From positions 62,001 to 126,000 of the forward strand of contig PHBI01000001.1 in assembly GCA_002841945.1 (NCBI GenBank): 64,000 nucleotides of DNA, written 5' to 3'. The notes under the pieces are model-generated. The model was not told where the DNA came from. It ran no database searches and was given only the letters and a program-made list of their open reading frames with translations. The DNA comes from Deltaproteobacteria bacterium HGW-Deltaproteobacteria-14 (GTDB lineage Bacteria > Myxococcota_A > UBA9042 > PHBI01). The stretch's first letter is position 1, and every line of letters begins with the position of its first letter. Made by a program: the position numbers and the translations under genes. Below are positions 17,117 to 27,397 of this stretch, in pieces.

Positions 17117-18046
17117 GTGCCCCGCCGCCCGCCGCGCCCCGTGACCGCCCCCCAGCCGATCCCCTATCAGGGCTCGAAGCGCCGCCTCGCGCCGATCATC
17201 CTGCGCCACCTGCCCGGCGACGCCGCGACGCTCTACGAGCCCTTCGTCGGGTCGGGGGCCGTCACCATCGCGGCCGCGATGGCCGGCCGCGCCCGCGCGT
17301 TCGTCGTCGGCGACACCCTCGCCCCGCTCGTCGGGATCTGGGACGCCATGCTGCACCGCAGCGCGCTCCTCGCCGATCGCTACGAAGCGATCTGGGAGGC
17401 GCAGCACGTCGATCCCCGGGCGCACTTCGACGCCGTGCGCGCGAGCTTCAACCGCGAGCGGGACCCGGCGCAGCTGCTCTACCTCGTCGCGCGCTGCGTC
17501 AAGAACGCCGTGCGCTTCAACGCCGACGGCGACTTCAACCAGTCGCCGGACAACCGCCGGCTGGGGGTGAAGCCGGCCGCGCTGCGCCGCCGCGTCGACG
17601 CGGTCCACGCCCTGCTCGCGGGGCGCGCCCGGGCCGTGTGCGCGGACTACGGCGACAGCCTCCGCGCCGCCGCACGGGACGACGTCGTCTACCTGGACCC
17701 GCCCTACCTCGGCGTCAGCGGCGGGCGCGACGGGCGCTACCACCAGGGGCTCGACTACCCGCGCTTCGTCGCCGATCTCGCAGCCGCGAACGCGCGCGGC
17801 GTCTCGTATCTCGTCAGCTTCGACGGGCGCTCCGGGGCCAAGACCTACGGGCCCGATCTGCCGGAGTCTCTCGCGTTGCACAAGAGCGAGATCCACGTCG
17901 GCCGCTCGTCTCAGGCGACCCTCAATGGGCGCACCGACGAGACCGTCGAGTCCCTCTACCTGTCGCCGGCCCTGGTCGCCCGGCTGCGAGCCGACGGGGT
18001 CGCCCTCCGAGACCGCGAGCGCGTTCGCTCTCGGCCCCTCGAGTGA
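17117..18046 (+). CDS. D12-class (Dam-family) adenine-specific DNA methyltransferase, 309 aa
   Basis: The catalytic DPPY motif (DDVVYLDPPYLG), the FVGSGAV S-adenosylmethionine-binding loop and the N-terminal YQGSKRRLAP of the D12 class are clear. The enzyme transfers a methyl group to the N6 of adenine in a target it selects itself. No restriction endonuclease or specificity gene is adjacent, so it looks like an orphan methylase. It may start at GTG 17117 or GTG 17141; the latter removes an Arg/Pro-rich N-terminal extension. Confidence 0.85.
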   Translation: MPRRPPRPVTAPQPIPYQGSKRRLAPIILRHLPGDAATLYEPFVGSGAVTIAAAMAGRARAFVVGDTLAPLVGIWDAMLHRSALLADRYEAIWEAQHVDPRAHFDAVRASFNRERDPAQLLYLVARCVKNAVRFNADGDFNQSPDNRRLGVKPAALRRRVDAVHALLAGRARAVCADYGDSLRAAARDDVVYLDPPYLGVSGGRDGRYHQGLDYPRFVADLAAANARGVSYLVSFDGRSGAKTYGPDLPESLALHKSEIHVGRSSQATLNGRTDETVESLYLSPALVARLRADGVALRDRERVRSRPLE

Positions 18047-18089
18047 CGCGCTCGCCGACAGGGGGTGTCGGGATCCCGACAGGGGACCG

Positions 18090-19421
<1,332 letters not shown>

Positions 19422-19459
19422 GGATCGCTCCCGTTTCATTCACCCTGCATGGCACGGCA

Positions 19460-19474
19460 GCACGAAGCGTGCCA
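19460..19474 (-). promoter_or_regulatory. Candidate sigma-54 (-24/-12) promoter for the NtrC-like gene
   Basis: Read leftward, TGGCACGCTTCGTGCT matches TGGCACG-N4-TTGCW, with GG and GC in the invariant positions. It lies about 40 bp upstream of ATG 19421, so the regulator may drive its own gene. The TGGCACG also forms an inverted repeat with 19450-19456. Confidence 0.5.
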
Positions 19475-19590
19475 GGCCCCGACCTCGCGCGCGCCCGCCG
19501 TCGAGCCCCACCCGCCTTGCGCGGCGGCACGGATCGTGCGACCGGGTGGCTGGGCGACGCGCCCCCCGGTCGCGCGCGCCAGGAGTCGCG
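19475..19590. promoter_or_regulatory. Divergent spacer between regulator and kinase
   Basis: About 115 bp of G+C-rich sequence between the promoter element and the kinase ATG. The ribosome binding site AGGAGTCGCG for the kinase is clear; nothing else stands out. Confidence 0.35.
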
Positions 19591-20943
19591 ATGTCCCACG
19601 AACCCACCGCCCCCGGCCGCTCGCTGGTCTGGGCCCTCGCCCTGGTCCAGCGCCTGCCCCTCGTCGGCGTCGCGATCAGCCTGGTCCTGCTCGTCGTGCT
19701 CATCGCGATCGACGCCGAGCCGTGGCGCTTGGGCCTGGTCGGGGCCGGGGTCGCGACCGCGATCACCCTCGCCGTCGTGCTGCGCCGCCTCATCCGCACC
19801 CCCGGCCTCGTGTCGCTGCCGGCCACCGTCGCCTTCGTCGCCGCCGTCTTCGGCGTCCAGACCCTCGTCATCACCGCGACCGGCGGCATCGAGAGCCCGC
19901 TCATCGTCATCTACATCCCGGCGTCCATCCTCGTCGCCGTCGCCCTCGGGCGCCCGCGGGCCTGGCTCGCCTCCATCGCGCTGCCGCTGACCGCGCTGAT
20001 CGGTTTGACCCTGGCCGACCTCCTCGCCCCCGAGATCCCGCTGGTCCTCCCGGTCATCGACCGCGACGGCGCAGGCTCGGCCCACGTCGCCGGCATCTCG
20101 CTCTTCGCCCTGCTCATCGCGCTGACCGTCGTGTTCGGCGGCCTCCTCGGCGCCATCATCCGCCACCGCCTCGACCGCGCCTGGCAGGCCGCGACCGCCT
20201 CCCAGGCCGCCCTCGCCGACACCCTGCGCGAGCGCAACGCCGAGCTCGTGGGGCTCGCGGGCGCCATCGCCCACGAGCTCAAGAACCCCCTCGCCGCCAT
20301 CTCGGGCCTGTCCGTGCTGCTCGCGCGCAAGGCCGCCCCCGGCTCCCGTGAGGCCGAGCAGCTCGACGTCCTCGTCGGCGAGGCCAAGCGCATGGGGCGC
20401 GTCCTCGAGGAGTTCCTGAACTTCTCGCGCCCGCTGTCGGACATCGCCGTCACGCCGACCTCGCTCACCGCCCTGCTGCGCGACGTCGTCGCCATCCACG
20501 AGGGCCTCGCCGAGCGCGCCGGCGTGAAGGTCCGCCTCGCCGCCCCCGCAGACGTCGTCCTCGCCTGCGACCCCCGCAAGGTGCGCCAGGTCGTCACGAA
20601 CCTACTCCAGAACGCCCTCGAGGCCTCCCCCGCCGGCGGCACCATCACCGTCTCCCTCGAGCCCGAACCCGGCGGCGGCGCCCACGTCTCCGTCGACGAC
20701 GCCGGCTCGGGGCTCGCTCCCGGGCTCGCCGAGCAGGTCTTTCGCCCCGGCGTCACCACCAAGGGCGGCGGCAGCGGCCTCGGCCTCACCGTCGCCCGCT
20801 CCATCGCCGAGCAGCACGGCGGCGGCGTCGCGCTCAGCGCCCGCCCCGGCGGCGGCTGCCGCGCCACCCTCACGCTCCCGGCCAGCGCCGCGACCGACCT
20901 CGCCCCTCAGCTGTCGCAGGCGGTCTCGACCGCGAGCGCGTAA
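19591..20943 (+). CDS. Membrane sensor histidine kinase, 450 aa
   Basis: The first about 195 residues hold five to six hydrophobic segments (for example VGVAISLVLLVVLIAI, LVGAGVATAITLAVVL, AFVAAVFGVQTLVITAT, IPASILVAVAL). A HisKA helix follows, IAHELKNPLAAISGL with the phosphoacceptor His at about residue 228, then a HATPase_c domain with NLLQNALEAS, DDAGSGLAPG and GSGLGLTVARSIAEQHGG. It is probably the partner of the divergent NtrC-like regulator; it has no PAS domain, so the signal is sensed in or near the membrane. Its 3' end overlaps the convergent M23 gene by 37 bp. Confidence 0.93.
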   Translation: MSHEPTAPGRSLVWALALVQRLPLVGVAISLVLLVVLIAIDAEPWRLGLVGAGVATAITLAVVLRRLIRTPGLVSLPATVAFVAAVFGVQTLVITATGGIESPLIVIYIPASILVAVALGRPRAWLASIALPLTALIGLTLADLLAPEIPLVLPVIDRDGAGSAHVAGISLFALLIALTVVFGGLLGAIIRHRLDRAWQAATASQAALADTLRERNAELVGLAGAIAHELKNPLAAISGLSVLLARKAAPGSREAEQLDVLVGEAKRMGRVLEEFLNFSRPLSDIAVTPTSLTALLRDVVAIHEGLAERAGVKVRLAAPADVVLACDPRKVRQVVTNLLQNALEASPAGGTITVSLEPEPGGGAHVSVDDAGSGLAPGLAEQVFRPGVTTKGGGSGLGLTVARSIAEQHGGGVALSARPGGGCRATLTLPASAATDLAPQLSQAVSTASA

Positions 20944-22241
20944 GCCCCGTCCTTCGGCAGCAGCAGCCCGGAGCGCTCGCTCGGCCACGCGGTCACCCGC
21001 ACCGTCAGCGTCGTCCGCTCCTTCGCCTCGACGACCACCACCGCGCGCTCGCTCTTCTTGCCCGACTCGCGCCGCGTCACCTTCAGCGGCCCGCCCTGGC
21101 CGGCGCGGGTCGCGCTCGAGCCGTTGTAGACCGTCGTCCCGTCGCCGCCGCTGACCGCGATCTGGGGGCGCCAGCGGCCGCCGGTTCGCTGCAATGCAAC
21201 ATTGATCTTCTGTCCCTTCTCGAGGGTCAGGAGTACGTCGTGAGCGTAGTACTCGCCCGAGGCGAAGTCCTCTTCGCGCTCCCATTTGCCGCAGCGCGGA
21301 AGGGTCACGGCCCGGGTCCACACCCGCGCCTCCTTGCCGGCGGCGCTCGGCTCCGGGCACTCGCGGGCGGTGGCCTCGAGGCCGAGCAGCGGGGCGACGT
21401 CGATCTTCTCGCCCTCGGGGTTCTCGATGTCGAGGTGGAGGTGGGGCGACGACTCCTGCACGGCGGTGCCGCCGAGCACGCCGAGCTCCTCGCCGGGCTC
21501 GACGATGTCGCCGACCTCGAGCCCGGGGCGCACGGCGCCGAGGTGCATGTAGCGGACCTCGTGGCGATCGAGGGGGCCGCCGATCCCGACGGTCACGACG
21601 ACGTTGCCCGAGCGCCAGCGGCCCCTGTCGCGGGTGAAGAAGTAGACCTTGCCGTAGCCGTCGACGACCCGTGAGCGCGGGAGCTCGTGGCCGCCGCGCT
21701 TCACGGTGCCGCCGCGGGTGTCGGGGCGGCCGAACTCGCCGGGGTCGTCGGCGCCGCGGCCGATGAGGGTGACCCGCGCGCGGTTCATGGAGCGGATGGG
21801 CGTCCCGATGCCCTGGTCGGGGCCGAGCCCGCCGATGTCGATGGCCTCGTGGTAGTGGCGGTTGCCGCGGCACGCGCCGAAGCCGCGGAAGATGCGGGTG
21901 ACGGGGTAGGGCAGGACCACGTCGCCCGTCCCGGGCGGCGTGCGCGGCTCGACGGCCGGCTCGAAGTCGTGGCGGCTCGGGCCGGGGTGGACGTCGACGG
22001 CGGAGGCGGTGACCGACCGCGGGAGCTGGGCGTTGGTGCGCGCGACGGGGCCCTCGCGGCGGATCGGCTCGACGCGCACGACCCCGCCGCGGGAGCCCGA
22101 GCGCCGCTCGGGGGCGACGGCGGTGCGCGTGCCGCCGGAGGTGATCATGAGGTACTGCACCGACGAGCCGGTGTCGGACTCGCCCGTCGTCGCGCAGGCG
22201 GCGAGGAGGACCATCGTGAGTAGCGGTGCGAAGGCGCGCAT
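20907..22241 (-). CDS. M23-family metallopeptidase lipoprotein (LytM-like), 444 aa
   Basis: The lipoprotein signal is FAPLLTMVLLAACATTG. The peptidase part has H-x3-D (YHEAIDIGG) and the H-x-H strand (SSPHLHLDIENP), which are the zinc ligands of M23/LytM endopeptidases, together with a conserved GDIVEPGEELGVLGG. It should cut peptidoglycan cross-bridges or act in cell-wall remodelling from the outer membrane or periplasm. A C-terminal about 100-residue Ig-like region follows. The start was set at the ATG at 22241, which begins the signal peptide; upstream in-frame ATG 22292 is unlikely. Confidence 0.87.
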   Translation of the reverse strand: MRAFAPLLTMVLLAACATTGESDTGSSVQYLMITSGGTRTAVAPERRSGSRGGVVRVEPIRREGPVARTNAQLPRSVTASAVDVHPGPSRHDFEPAVEPRTPPGTGDVVLPYPVTRIFRGFGACRGNRHYHEAIDIGGLGPDQGIGTPIRSMNRARVTLIGRGADDPGEFGRPDTRGGTVKRGGHELPRSRVVDGYGKVYFFTRDRGRWRSGNVVVTVGIGGPLDRHEVRYMHLGAVRPGLEVGDIVEPGEELGVLGGTAVQESSPHLHLDIENPEGEKIDVAPLLGLEATARECPEPSAAGKEARVWTRAVTLPRCGKWEREEDFASGEYYAHDVLLTLEKGQKINVALQRTGGRWRPQIAVSGGDGTTVYNGSSATRAGQGGPLKVTRRESGKKSERAVVVVEAKERTTLTVRVTAWPSERSGLLLPKDGAYALAVETACDS

Positions 22242-22305
22242 CCCCGACTCTTTACAGGCGCTTGCGGCGCGGCGGCAAGAAATCGTGCGCATCGGGGCGG
22301 AGACC
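22242..22305. other. Short intergenic gap
   Basis: 64 bp between two leftward genes, so the M23 gene may be part of the upstream operon. No terminator is seen. Confidence 0.3.
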
Positions 22306-22794
22306 TCAGGTGCGGAGCAGCCGTCGCATGCCGGCGTTCTTCTGTGGCGCGAAGCCGAGGCGGGCGTAGAGGGCGCGGGCGCGGGCGTTGTCGGGGGTCA
22401 CCTCGAGGTCCATCGCGACCGGCGCCTCGAAGCCCGGGGTGCGCCCGTCGGCGATCGCGGCGATCAGCGCCGTCCCGAGCCCGCGGCCGCGCGCGGCGGG
22501 GGCGACGTAGAGCTCGTCGAGGAGCGCCACGAGCCCGCCGAGCTCGTTGGACCAGAAGGCGATGACGAAGGCGTAGCCGAGCAGCTCGACCCCGTCGTCG
22601 AGGACCAGCGCGCGCCCGCGCTCGGGGTGGCGGCGGAGGTGGTCGAGGGTGCGCGCCACGTCGGCGGGGGTGATCGGCCGCGCGCCGGGATCCTCGACGT
22701 AGAGCGCCACGCTCAGCGCGGCCACCGCGTCCTCGTCGCCCACCGCCGCCGCGCGCAGCGTCACGCCGCCCGCGAGCCGCACCTCCTCACTCAT
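22306..22794 (-). CDS. GNAT-family N-acetyltransferase, 162 aa
   Basis: GNAT features include VALLDELYVAPAARGRGLGTALI (acetyl-CoA loop, R/G-x-x-G-x-G) and the C-terminal PDNARARALYARLGF. The acceptor substrate is unknown. It is the last gene of the leftward operon, overlapping the DUF2339 gene by 8 bp. Confidence 0.88.
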   Translation of the reverse strand: MSEEVRLAGGVTLRAAAVGDEDAVAALSVALYVEDPGARPITPADVARTLDHLRRHPERGRALVLDDGVELLGYAFVIAFWSNELGGLVALLDELYVAPAARGRGLGTALIAAIADGRTPGFEAPVAMDLEVTPDNARARALYARLGFAPQKNAGMRRLLRT

Positions 22795-25066
22795 CGTCCC
22801 CCTCCTCTTCGCGCAAGAGCCCGCGCAGGCGCTCGCCGAAGCGGGCGTAGAGGAAGCCGCTCGCGAGGAGCAGCACGCCGAACGCCACCAGGATCACCGT
22901 CCGCGCGACCGGATCGAAGTCCCACAGGTCCACGGCGAGGACCTTCAGGACCACCGCCGCCAGCAGCCCGAGCCCGAACCAGCGCGCGTGGACGTCCCGC
23001 CGCACGAAGCCCCAGGTCAGCACCGCCGCCCCCCACCCGCCGAGGGCCAGGGTGGTCGCGAGGCCGCGCAGAGACGCCGCGCCGCCGAGCAGCGCCTCCG
23101 CCGCCAGCGCCTCCGCGCCCGTCCGGACCGGGAACGCGACGGCGCCACGGTCGACGAAGAGCGCCGCTTCGGCCGTCAACGCCAGCCCGAGCGCCGCCAA
23201 CCCGACGAAGCGCGCGACCACCCCAACCTTGCGCCAGCGGGTCCGTCTGCTCGCAAATGCAAAGACGAGAATCCCGATTCCAATCGCGATCAACGAGAGC
23301 GTCCGGGCGCCCGTGATGTGCAGTGCAAAAAAGGCGCCCTCGGCCCCGTCGGAGGCGATGAACTCGGCCCGAGCGAAGTCGGGGGCGGGCCAGCCGACGA
23401 CCGCGGTGTGGGCGAGGGCGAGGCCCAGCGCGGCCAGCGACCCCAGCTCGAGCCGCGGCAGCGCGGCGCGGGCTGCCAGCAGCGCGCTGAGGGCGCCGAG
23501 CGCCGACCAGGCGACCGCGACCGCGACGCCGTGCAGCGTCAGGGGGGCGACCGTCGCCAAGAACGCAAGCGCCACGTGGAGGGCGGCGGAGGCGCCGACG
23601 CGCTGGCCCTTGCCGAGGAGCCAGGCGCCGGCGACGCCGTAGGCGACGGTCATGCCGCCGGCGGCGACCGCCAGCGTCGCGCGCGCCCCGAGGCCGAGCC
23701 CGGCGATGGCCAGCGCGGTGAACGCGAGGCCGCTGACGACGAGCTGCCACAGGAGGTGTTCGGCTGCGGTGGCGCGCTCGCTCTTGTGGGCCAGCGCGGT
23801 CGCGGCGTCCAGCAGATAGACGACCGCGACCAGCCCCAGCACCGCCACGGCGGCGGGCTCGGCCGGCGCGCCCCGGACGGCGATCGCGGCGGTCGTGACG
23901 AGCAGCGCCGCGAGGTTCGCCCAGCCGACGTCGCTGGTCAGGCGGGCGACGGTGAGGCCGACCGCGACGCCGCCGCAGGCCGCGGCCATCAGGGGGTCGG
24001 CGTCGCGTGGCATCAGGGCGGCGATGGCGATGACGATGATCGATGCGCCGAGCGCGAGGAGCCCGTGGCGCACCGGCGCGTTCTCCCAGCGGAGGGCGGC
24101 GGTCATCACCACGCCGCCGAGGGCCGCGACGCCGGACAGGGCCGTCCAGCGCATGTCGGTGGGGACGACGCCGTCTCGGGTGAGCCACCAGGCGACGCCG
24201 ACCGCGAGCCCGCCGGCCGCCGCGCCGAAGGCCGCGAGCGCCCAGCGCCGGCGGACGGCGACGGCCAGGGTGGCGGCGGCGATGACGTCCACGTAGGCGA
24301 AGCGCAGGCCCTCGTCGCCGATCGCGTCGCCGAGCAGGATCGGGTTGGCGAGCGCGGCGAGGGCGGCGGTCACGAGCAGCGGCTCGCTGTCGAAGGCGAC
24401 GGCCAGGGCGCCGCCCGCGACGACCAGCGCGAGGAAGGCCGCGAAGGCCGCGATCGGCGGGACCAGGCCGTAGAGGGCGTGGCTGGCCCAGGCGACGACG
24501 AGCAGGATGGCCAGGCCGACGCCGGCGATGATGTCGACCCACGACTTCGAGACCCGACCGCGCAGGCGAGCGGCGACGGCGATGGCGACGCCCCCGGTGC
24601 CGGCGCCGAGCCCGACCCGCGCCCAGGGGCCGAGCCAGTCGCGGTCGACGGCGTACTTGAAGAAGAAGATGACCCCGGCGAGGAGCAGCGCGCCGCCGAC
24701 GCGGGTGGCCCAGGTGAGGCCGATGGCGGCCTCGACGCCGCGCGGGGGCTCGACGTGGGGGCGTGGGGTCAGGGGCGCGTCGGCCTCGTCGGCCGTGACG
24801 CGGCCCTCGTCCTCGGGTGCGGGGAGCGAGGCGACGTCGCTGGCGGCCGCGTCGGCGTCGAGCGTGACGCCGGTCGCTCCCATCGCCGCGGGCGGCGCCT
24901 CGGGTGGTCGCTTGGTCCCTGCCGGTCGCGCGGCGAGCTCGGAGTGTAGCCGCGCGAGCTCGTCCTCGAGGGTGCGGGCGCGCCGGTTCGCCGCGCCGGC
25001 GCGGTCCAACGCGACGACGGCGAGGATCAGTGCCGCGATCGCGAGGACGACGGCGAAGACGGTCAT
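22787..25066 (-). CDS. DUF2339 polytopic membrane protein, 759 aa
   Basis: A single N-terminal membrane anchor (FAVVLAIAALILAVVAL), a soluble linker with a short coiled region (RTLEDELARLHSELAARP) and then very many hydrophobic segments, about 20, fit the DUF2339 family. Such proteins are predicted integral membrane proteins of unknown function. The ATG at 25066 overlaps the preceding gene (ATGA), which supports translational coupling. A codon-atypical tract with two motif copies occurs at 23245-23335. Confidence 0.87.
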   Translation of the reverse strand: MTVFAVVLAIAALILAVVALDRAGAANRRARTLEDELARLHSELAARPAGTKRPPEAPPAAMGATGVTLDADAAASDVASLPAPEDEGRVTADEADAPLTPRPHVEPPRGVEAAIGLTWATRVGGALLLAGVIFFFKYAVDRDWLGPWARVGLGAGTGGVAIAVAARLRGRVSKSWVDIIAGVGLAILLVVAWASHALYGLVPPIAAFAAFLALVVAGGALAVAFDSEPLLVTAALAALANPILLGDAIGDEGLRFAYVDVIAAATLAVAVRRRWALAAFGAAAGGLAVGVAWWLTRDGVVPTDMRWTALSGVAALGGVVMTAALRWENAPVRHGLLALGASIIVIAIAALMPRDADPLMAAACGGVAVGLTVARLTSDVGWANLAALLVTTAAIAVRGAPAEPAAVAVLGLVAVVYLLDAATALAHKSERATAAEHLLWQLVVSGLAFTALAIAGLGLGARATLAVAAGGMTVAYGVAGAWLLGKGQRVGASAALHVALAFLATVAPLTLHGVAVAVAWSALGALSALLAARAALPRLELGSLAALGLALAHTAVVGWPAPDFARAEFIASDGAEGAFFALHITGARTLSLIAIGIGILVFAFASRRTRWRKVGVVARFVGLAALGLALTAEAALFVDRGAVAFPVRTGAEALAAEALLGGAASLRGLATTLALGGWGAAVLTWGFVRRDVHARWFGLGLLAAVVLKVLAVDLWDFDPVARTVILVAFGVLLLASGFLYARFGERLRGLLREEEGDDE

Positions 25067-25965
25067 CGCGGTACGAGCGCCTCGATCTCGGAGCGCTGGC
25101 GCCGCCAGACGTCGGCCAGCCCCTCGCGGTAGCTCGGGAAGCGCAGCTTCACGCCGAGCGCGGCGAGCGTCTTGGCGGGATCGAGGCGCTTGGACCCGGT
25201 GACCATCGCCAGGACGTTCTTGTCGAGGCGGATCCGCGCCTCCGCGAGCGGCATGTCGGTCGGCACCGACAGCCCGTAGGTGGTGACGACGTGGTCGACG
25301 ACGGCGCGCTGGGTGGCCGGCTCGAGATCGCTGCCGAGGTAGACGGCGCCTCGCTGTCCGCGGTTGATCGCGGCCTCGATGAGCGCCGCGAGGTCGGTCA
25401 CGTGGACGCGGTTCGTGAACGCCCCGCCGCCGCCGACGAGGCGGTACTTGGCGGCGGCCATGCGGTGGAGCTGCGAGCGCCCGGGGCCGTAGATGCCCGC
25501 CGGGCGGATGACCATGCCGGTGAGCGGCGCCGCGAGCACCTGGCGCTCGATGGCCAGGCGCGCCGCGCCGCGGGGGCTGTCGGGGTCGCAGGGCGTGTCC
25601 TCGTCGGCGACCTCGCCGCCGCGGTCGCCGTAGACGCTGGTCGACGAGATATAGACGAAGGCGTCGAGGCTCCAGTCGGCGAAGAAGTCGAGGAGAGCCG
25701 CGGTGAGGTCGGTGAAGTCGCCGTTCGGCGCGACGTCGGGCGGGATCGAGCAGACGACGGCGTGGACGCGGCCGCGCCACGGGGCGAGGGCCTGCACCTC
25801 GCGGCCGTCCCAGACGATGGGGTGGGCGCCGCGGGTGCGGATGATGGACGCGCGGGCCTCGGTCCGGGTGGTCCCGACGACGGGCTGGCCCTTGAAGGCC
25901 AGGCGCTGGGCGAGGGCGACCCCGGTGTAGCCGCAGCCGAGGATGAGGACGTGCTTGTCGTTCAC
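25063..25965 (-). CDS. Atypical NAD(P)-dependent epimerase/dehydratase (YeeZ-like), 300 aa
   Basis: An N-terminal Rossmann fold (HVLILGCGYTGVALAQRL) and the segment FVYISSTSVYGDRGGE are typical of extended short-chain reductases of the YeeZ group. The usual YxxxK catalytic pair is not evident after that Tyr, so it is called atypical. It may bind NAD(P) and act on a nucleotide-sugar-like substrate. The start is a GTG at 25965, overlapping the thioredoxin-like gene. Confidence 0.82.
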   Translation of the reverse strand: MNDKHVLILGCGYTGVALAQRLAFKGQPVVGTTRTEARASIIRTRGAHPIVWDGREVQALAPWRGRVHAVVCSIPPDVAPNGDFTDLTAALLDFFADWSLDAFVYISSTSVYGDRGGEVADEDTPCDPDSPRGAARLAIERQVLAAPLTGMVIRPAGIYGPGRSQLHRMAAAKYRLVGGGGAFTNRVHVTDLAALIEAAINRGQRGAVYLGSDLEPATQRAVVDHVVTTYGLSVPTDMPLAEARIRLDKNVLAMVTGSKRLDPAKTLAALGVKLRFPSYREGLADVWRRQRSEIEALVPR

Positions 25966-26510
25966 GGGATCCAGTCCGATACGAGCTGCTTGATGTTGTC
26001 GGGCAGGGCGCCGAGCTTGCGCAGGCGCACGGTCCCGTCGCCGGAGACGATGTAGTGGAGCGGCAGGTCGGTGACGGCGCCGCCGAAGTGGGCGGCGAGG
26101 CTGGCCTGGTCGACGTCGACGAAGACGTCGTAGGTCGCGCCCAGGTCGTCCTTCCACGACGCGCACAGGGCCTGGGTCGGGGGGAGGCCGGGGTCGTCCT
26201 CGACGAGGAGCTGGGCGACGCCGACGTTCTGGCCGGCGAGGCCGTCGACGAGCTCGGCGTTGAGGATCGGGACCTCCTCCTGGCAGGCCTGGCACCACTT
26301 GGCGCCGAAGCCGATGTAGACGACGTCGTGGGCGGCGATCCAGTCGCCCAGGGGGACGGCGTCGCCGGCGCAGTCGCGGACCGTCGCGGCGGGGTAGGGG
26401 TCGCCGGCCTCGGGGAAGGGGGAGGTCGTCGTCCCGCCGCCGGAGTCGCAGGCGGGGGCCGCGAAGGCGAGCAGCAGGGCGGGCGCGAGGGCGAGCAGGG
26501 GCGTCTTCAT
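25962..26510 (-). CDS. Thioredoxin-fold (TlpA/AhpC-like) lipoprotein, 182 aa
   Basis: A lipoprotein signal (LLLAFAAPACDSGGG) is followed by a thioredoxin-like domain with the redox motif WCQAC in VVYIGFGAKWCQACQEEVPIL. This is a periplasmic or outer-surface thiol-disulfide protein. Extra Cys residues (RDCAGD, CASWKDD) may form a structural pair. Its start overlaps the upstream lipoprotein gene by 4 bp (ATGA). Confidence 0.85.
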   Translation of the reverse strand: MKTPLLALAPALLLAFAAPACDSGGGTTTSPFPEAGDPYPAATVRDCAGDAVPLGDWIAAHDVVYIGFGAKWCQACQEEVPILNAELVDGLAGQNVGVAQLLVEDDPGLPPTQALCASWKDDLGATYDVFVDVDQASLAAHFGGAVTDLPLHYIVSGDGTVRLRKLGALPDNIKQLVSDWIP

Positions 26511-27178
26511 TCGGAGGCTCCTCCGGTGGTGTCGGGGGGGGCCGCGGGGGCAGCGGCGTCGGGTGCCGGCGGGGGCGGGGTCGGAGTCGGAGTCGGCGGC
26601 GGGGGGGGCGGCGCGAGCTGGCTCACCTCCACCCGCAGCCCCGGGAACAGCTCCCGCAGCGCGTCGGCCAGGGGCTGCCAGGCGGTCTCGTGACAGCTGA
26701 TGACGCGCAGCTCGTGCGGCCGCACCGCGCCGCCGCGGCGGGCGGCGTAGGCGCCGTCGAGGAGCTGGTGCACGGTGCCGGTCTTCTCGACGACGAAGTG
26801 CGTGCCCTCAGCGGTGGCCGACAGGTAGCGCAGGACCCCGCCGAGGTCGCCGCCGGTCCGCTCGACGCGCAGCAGCGTGACGGACGCCGCCGGGCGGCGG
26901 GTCGGGTCGAAGCACAGGACCTCCGGCCCGCCGTCGCGCTTGGCGGCGTCGCGCTTCATCTGGCAGCGGACGAAGAGGTCGAGGTGGGGGTCGTGCATCA
27001 GGAACGGCGTCACCGGCTCCTGCCGGTCGGCGAAGATGACGGCGCCGTCCCTGCGCGCCGGCGGGGCCGTGTCCGCAGGCGCGACGTCCGCCACGGGGGG
27101 AGCCTGGCTGCGCTCGCCGCACCCCGGCACGATCCACAAGAGCGACATGATGACCCCCAGCTTTCCGACCGAACGCAC
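26507..27178 (-). CDS. Lipoprotein with degenerate amidase/PGRP-like domain, 223 aa
   Basis: The N-terminus (LWIVPGCGERS) is a lipobox, followed by a linker and a domain that resembles N-acetylmuramoyl-L-alanine amidase-2/PGRP: the strand VTLLRVERTGG, then EGTHFVVEKTGTVHQLLD (family form usually 'HFVIDRDGTIYQLV') and VISCHETAW. The usual first zinc His ('IHHT') is replaced by Arg-Val-Glu-Arg here, so catalysis may be lost. It ends with a Pro/Ala-rich tail (PPPPPPTPTPTPPPP). It is the first gene of the leftward operon. Start GTG 27178; ATG 27148 is possible. A binding-only role is an inference. Confidence 0.7.
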   Translation of the reverse strand: MRSVGKLGVIMSLLWIVPGCGERSQAPPVADVAPADTAPPARRDGAVIFADRQEPVTPFLMHDPHLDLFVRCQMKRDAAKRDGGPEVLCFDPTRRPAASVTLLRVERTGGDLGGVLRYLSATAEGTHFVVEKTGTVHQLLDGAYAARRGGAVRPHELRVISCHETAWQPLADALRELFPGLRVEVSQLAPPPPPPTPTPTPPPPAPDAAAPAAPPDTTGGASE

Positions 27179-27397
27179 GCGCTGTACTCCGTTGTGTCTA
27201 GCCGCGGGCGCCCCGCCCGGTTACGGGGGACGCCGCCGCGGGGGCGAGACCCGGCTATAAGCGGCCCGCGGTGCGCGCGTCAACGGCCCGCGCGTCGGGA
27301 GCCCGCGGCCACGCCGTCCTGGTCGGCGCGGGGAGTCCTTGCAAAGACCCACCGATTCCGATTTGTTGTGGCCCGCCCGACCGACCCTGGAGCCTTG
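27179..27397. promoter_or_regulatory. Divergent intergenic region
   Basis: 219 bp between a leftward five-gene operon and the rightward subtilase-like gene, so both promoters are expected here. A locally A+T-richer stretch (CTTGCAAAGACCCACCGATT, near 27348) precedes the rightward gene by about 50 bp; TTGCAA may be a -35 element, but this is weak. Confidence 0.4.
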
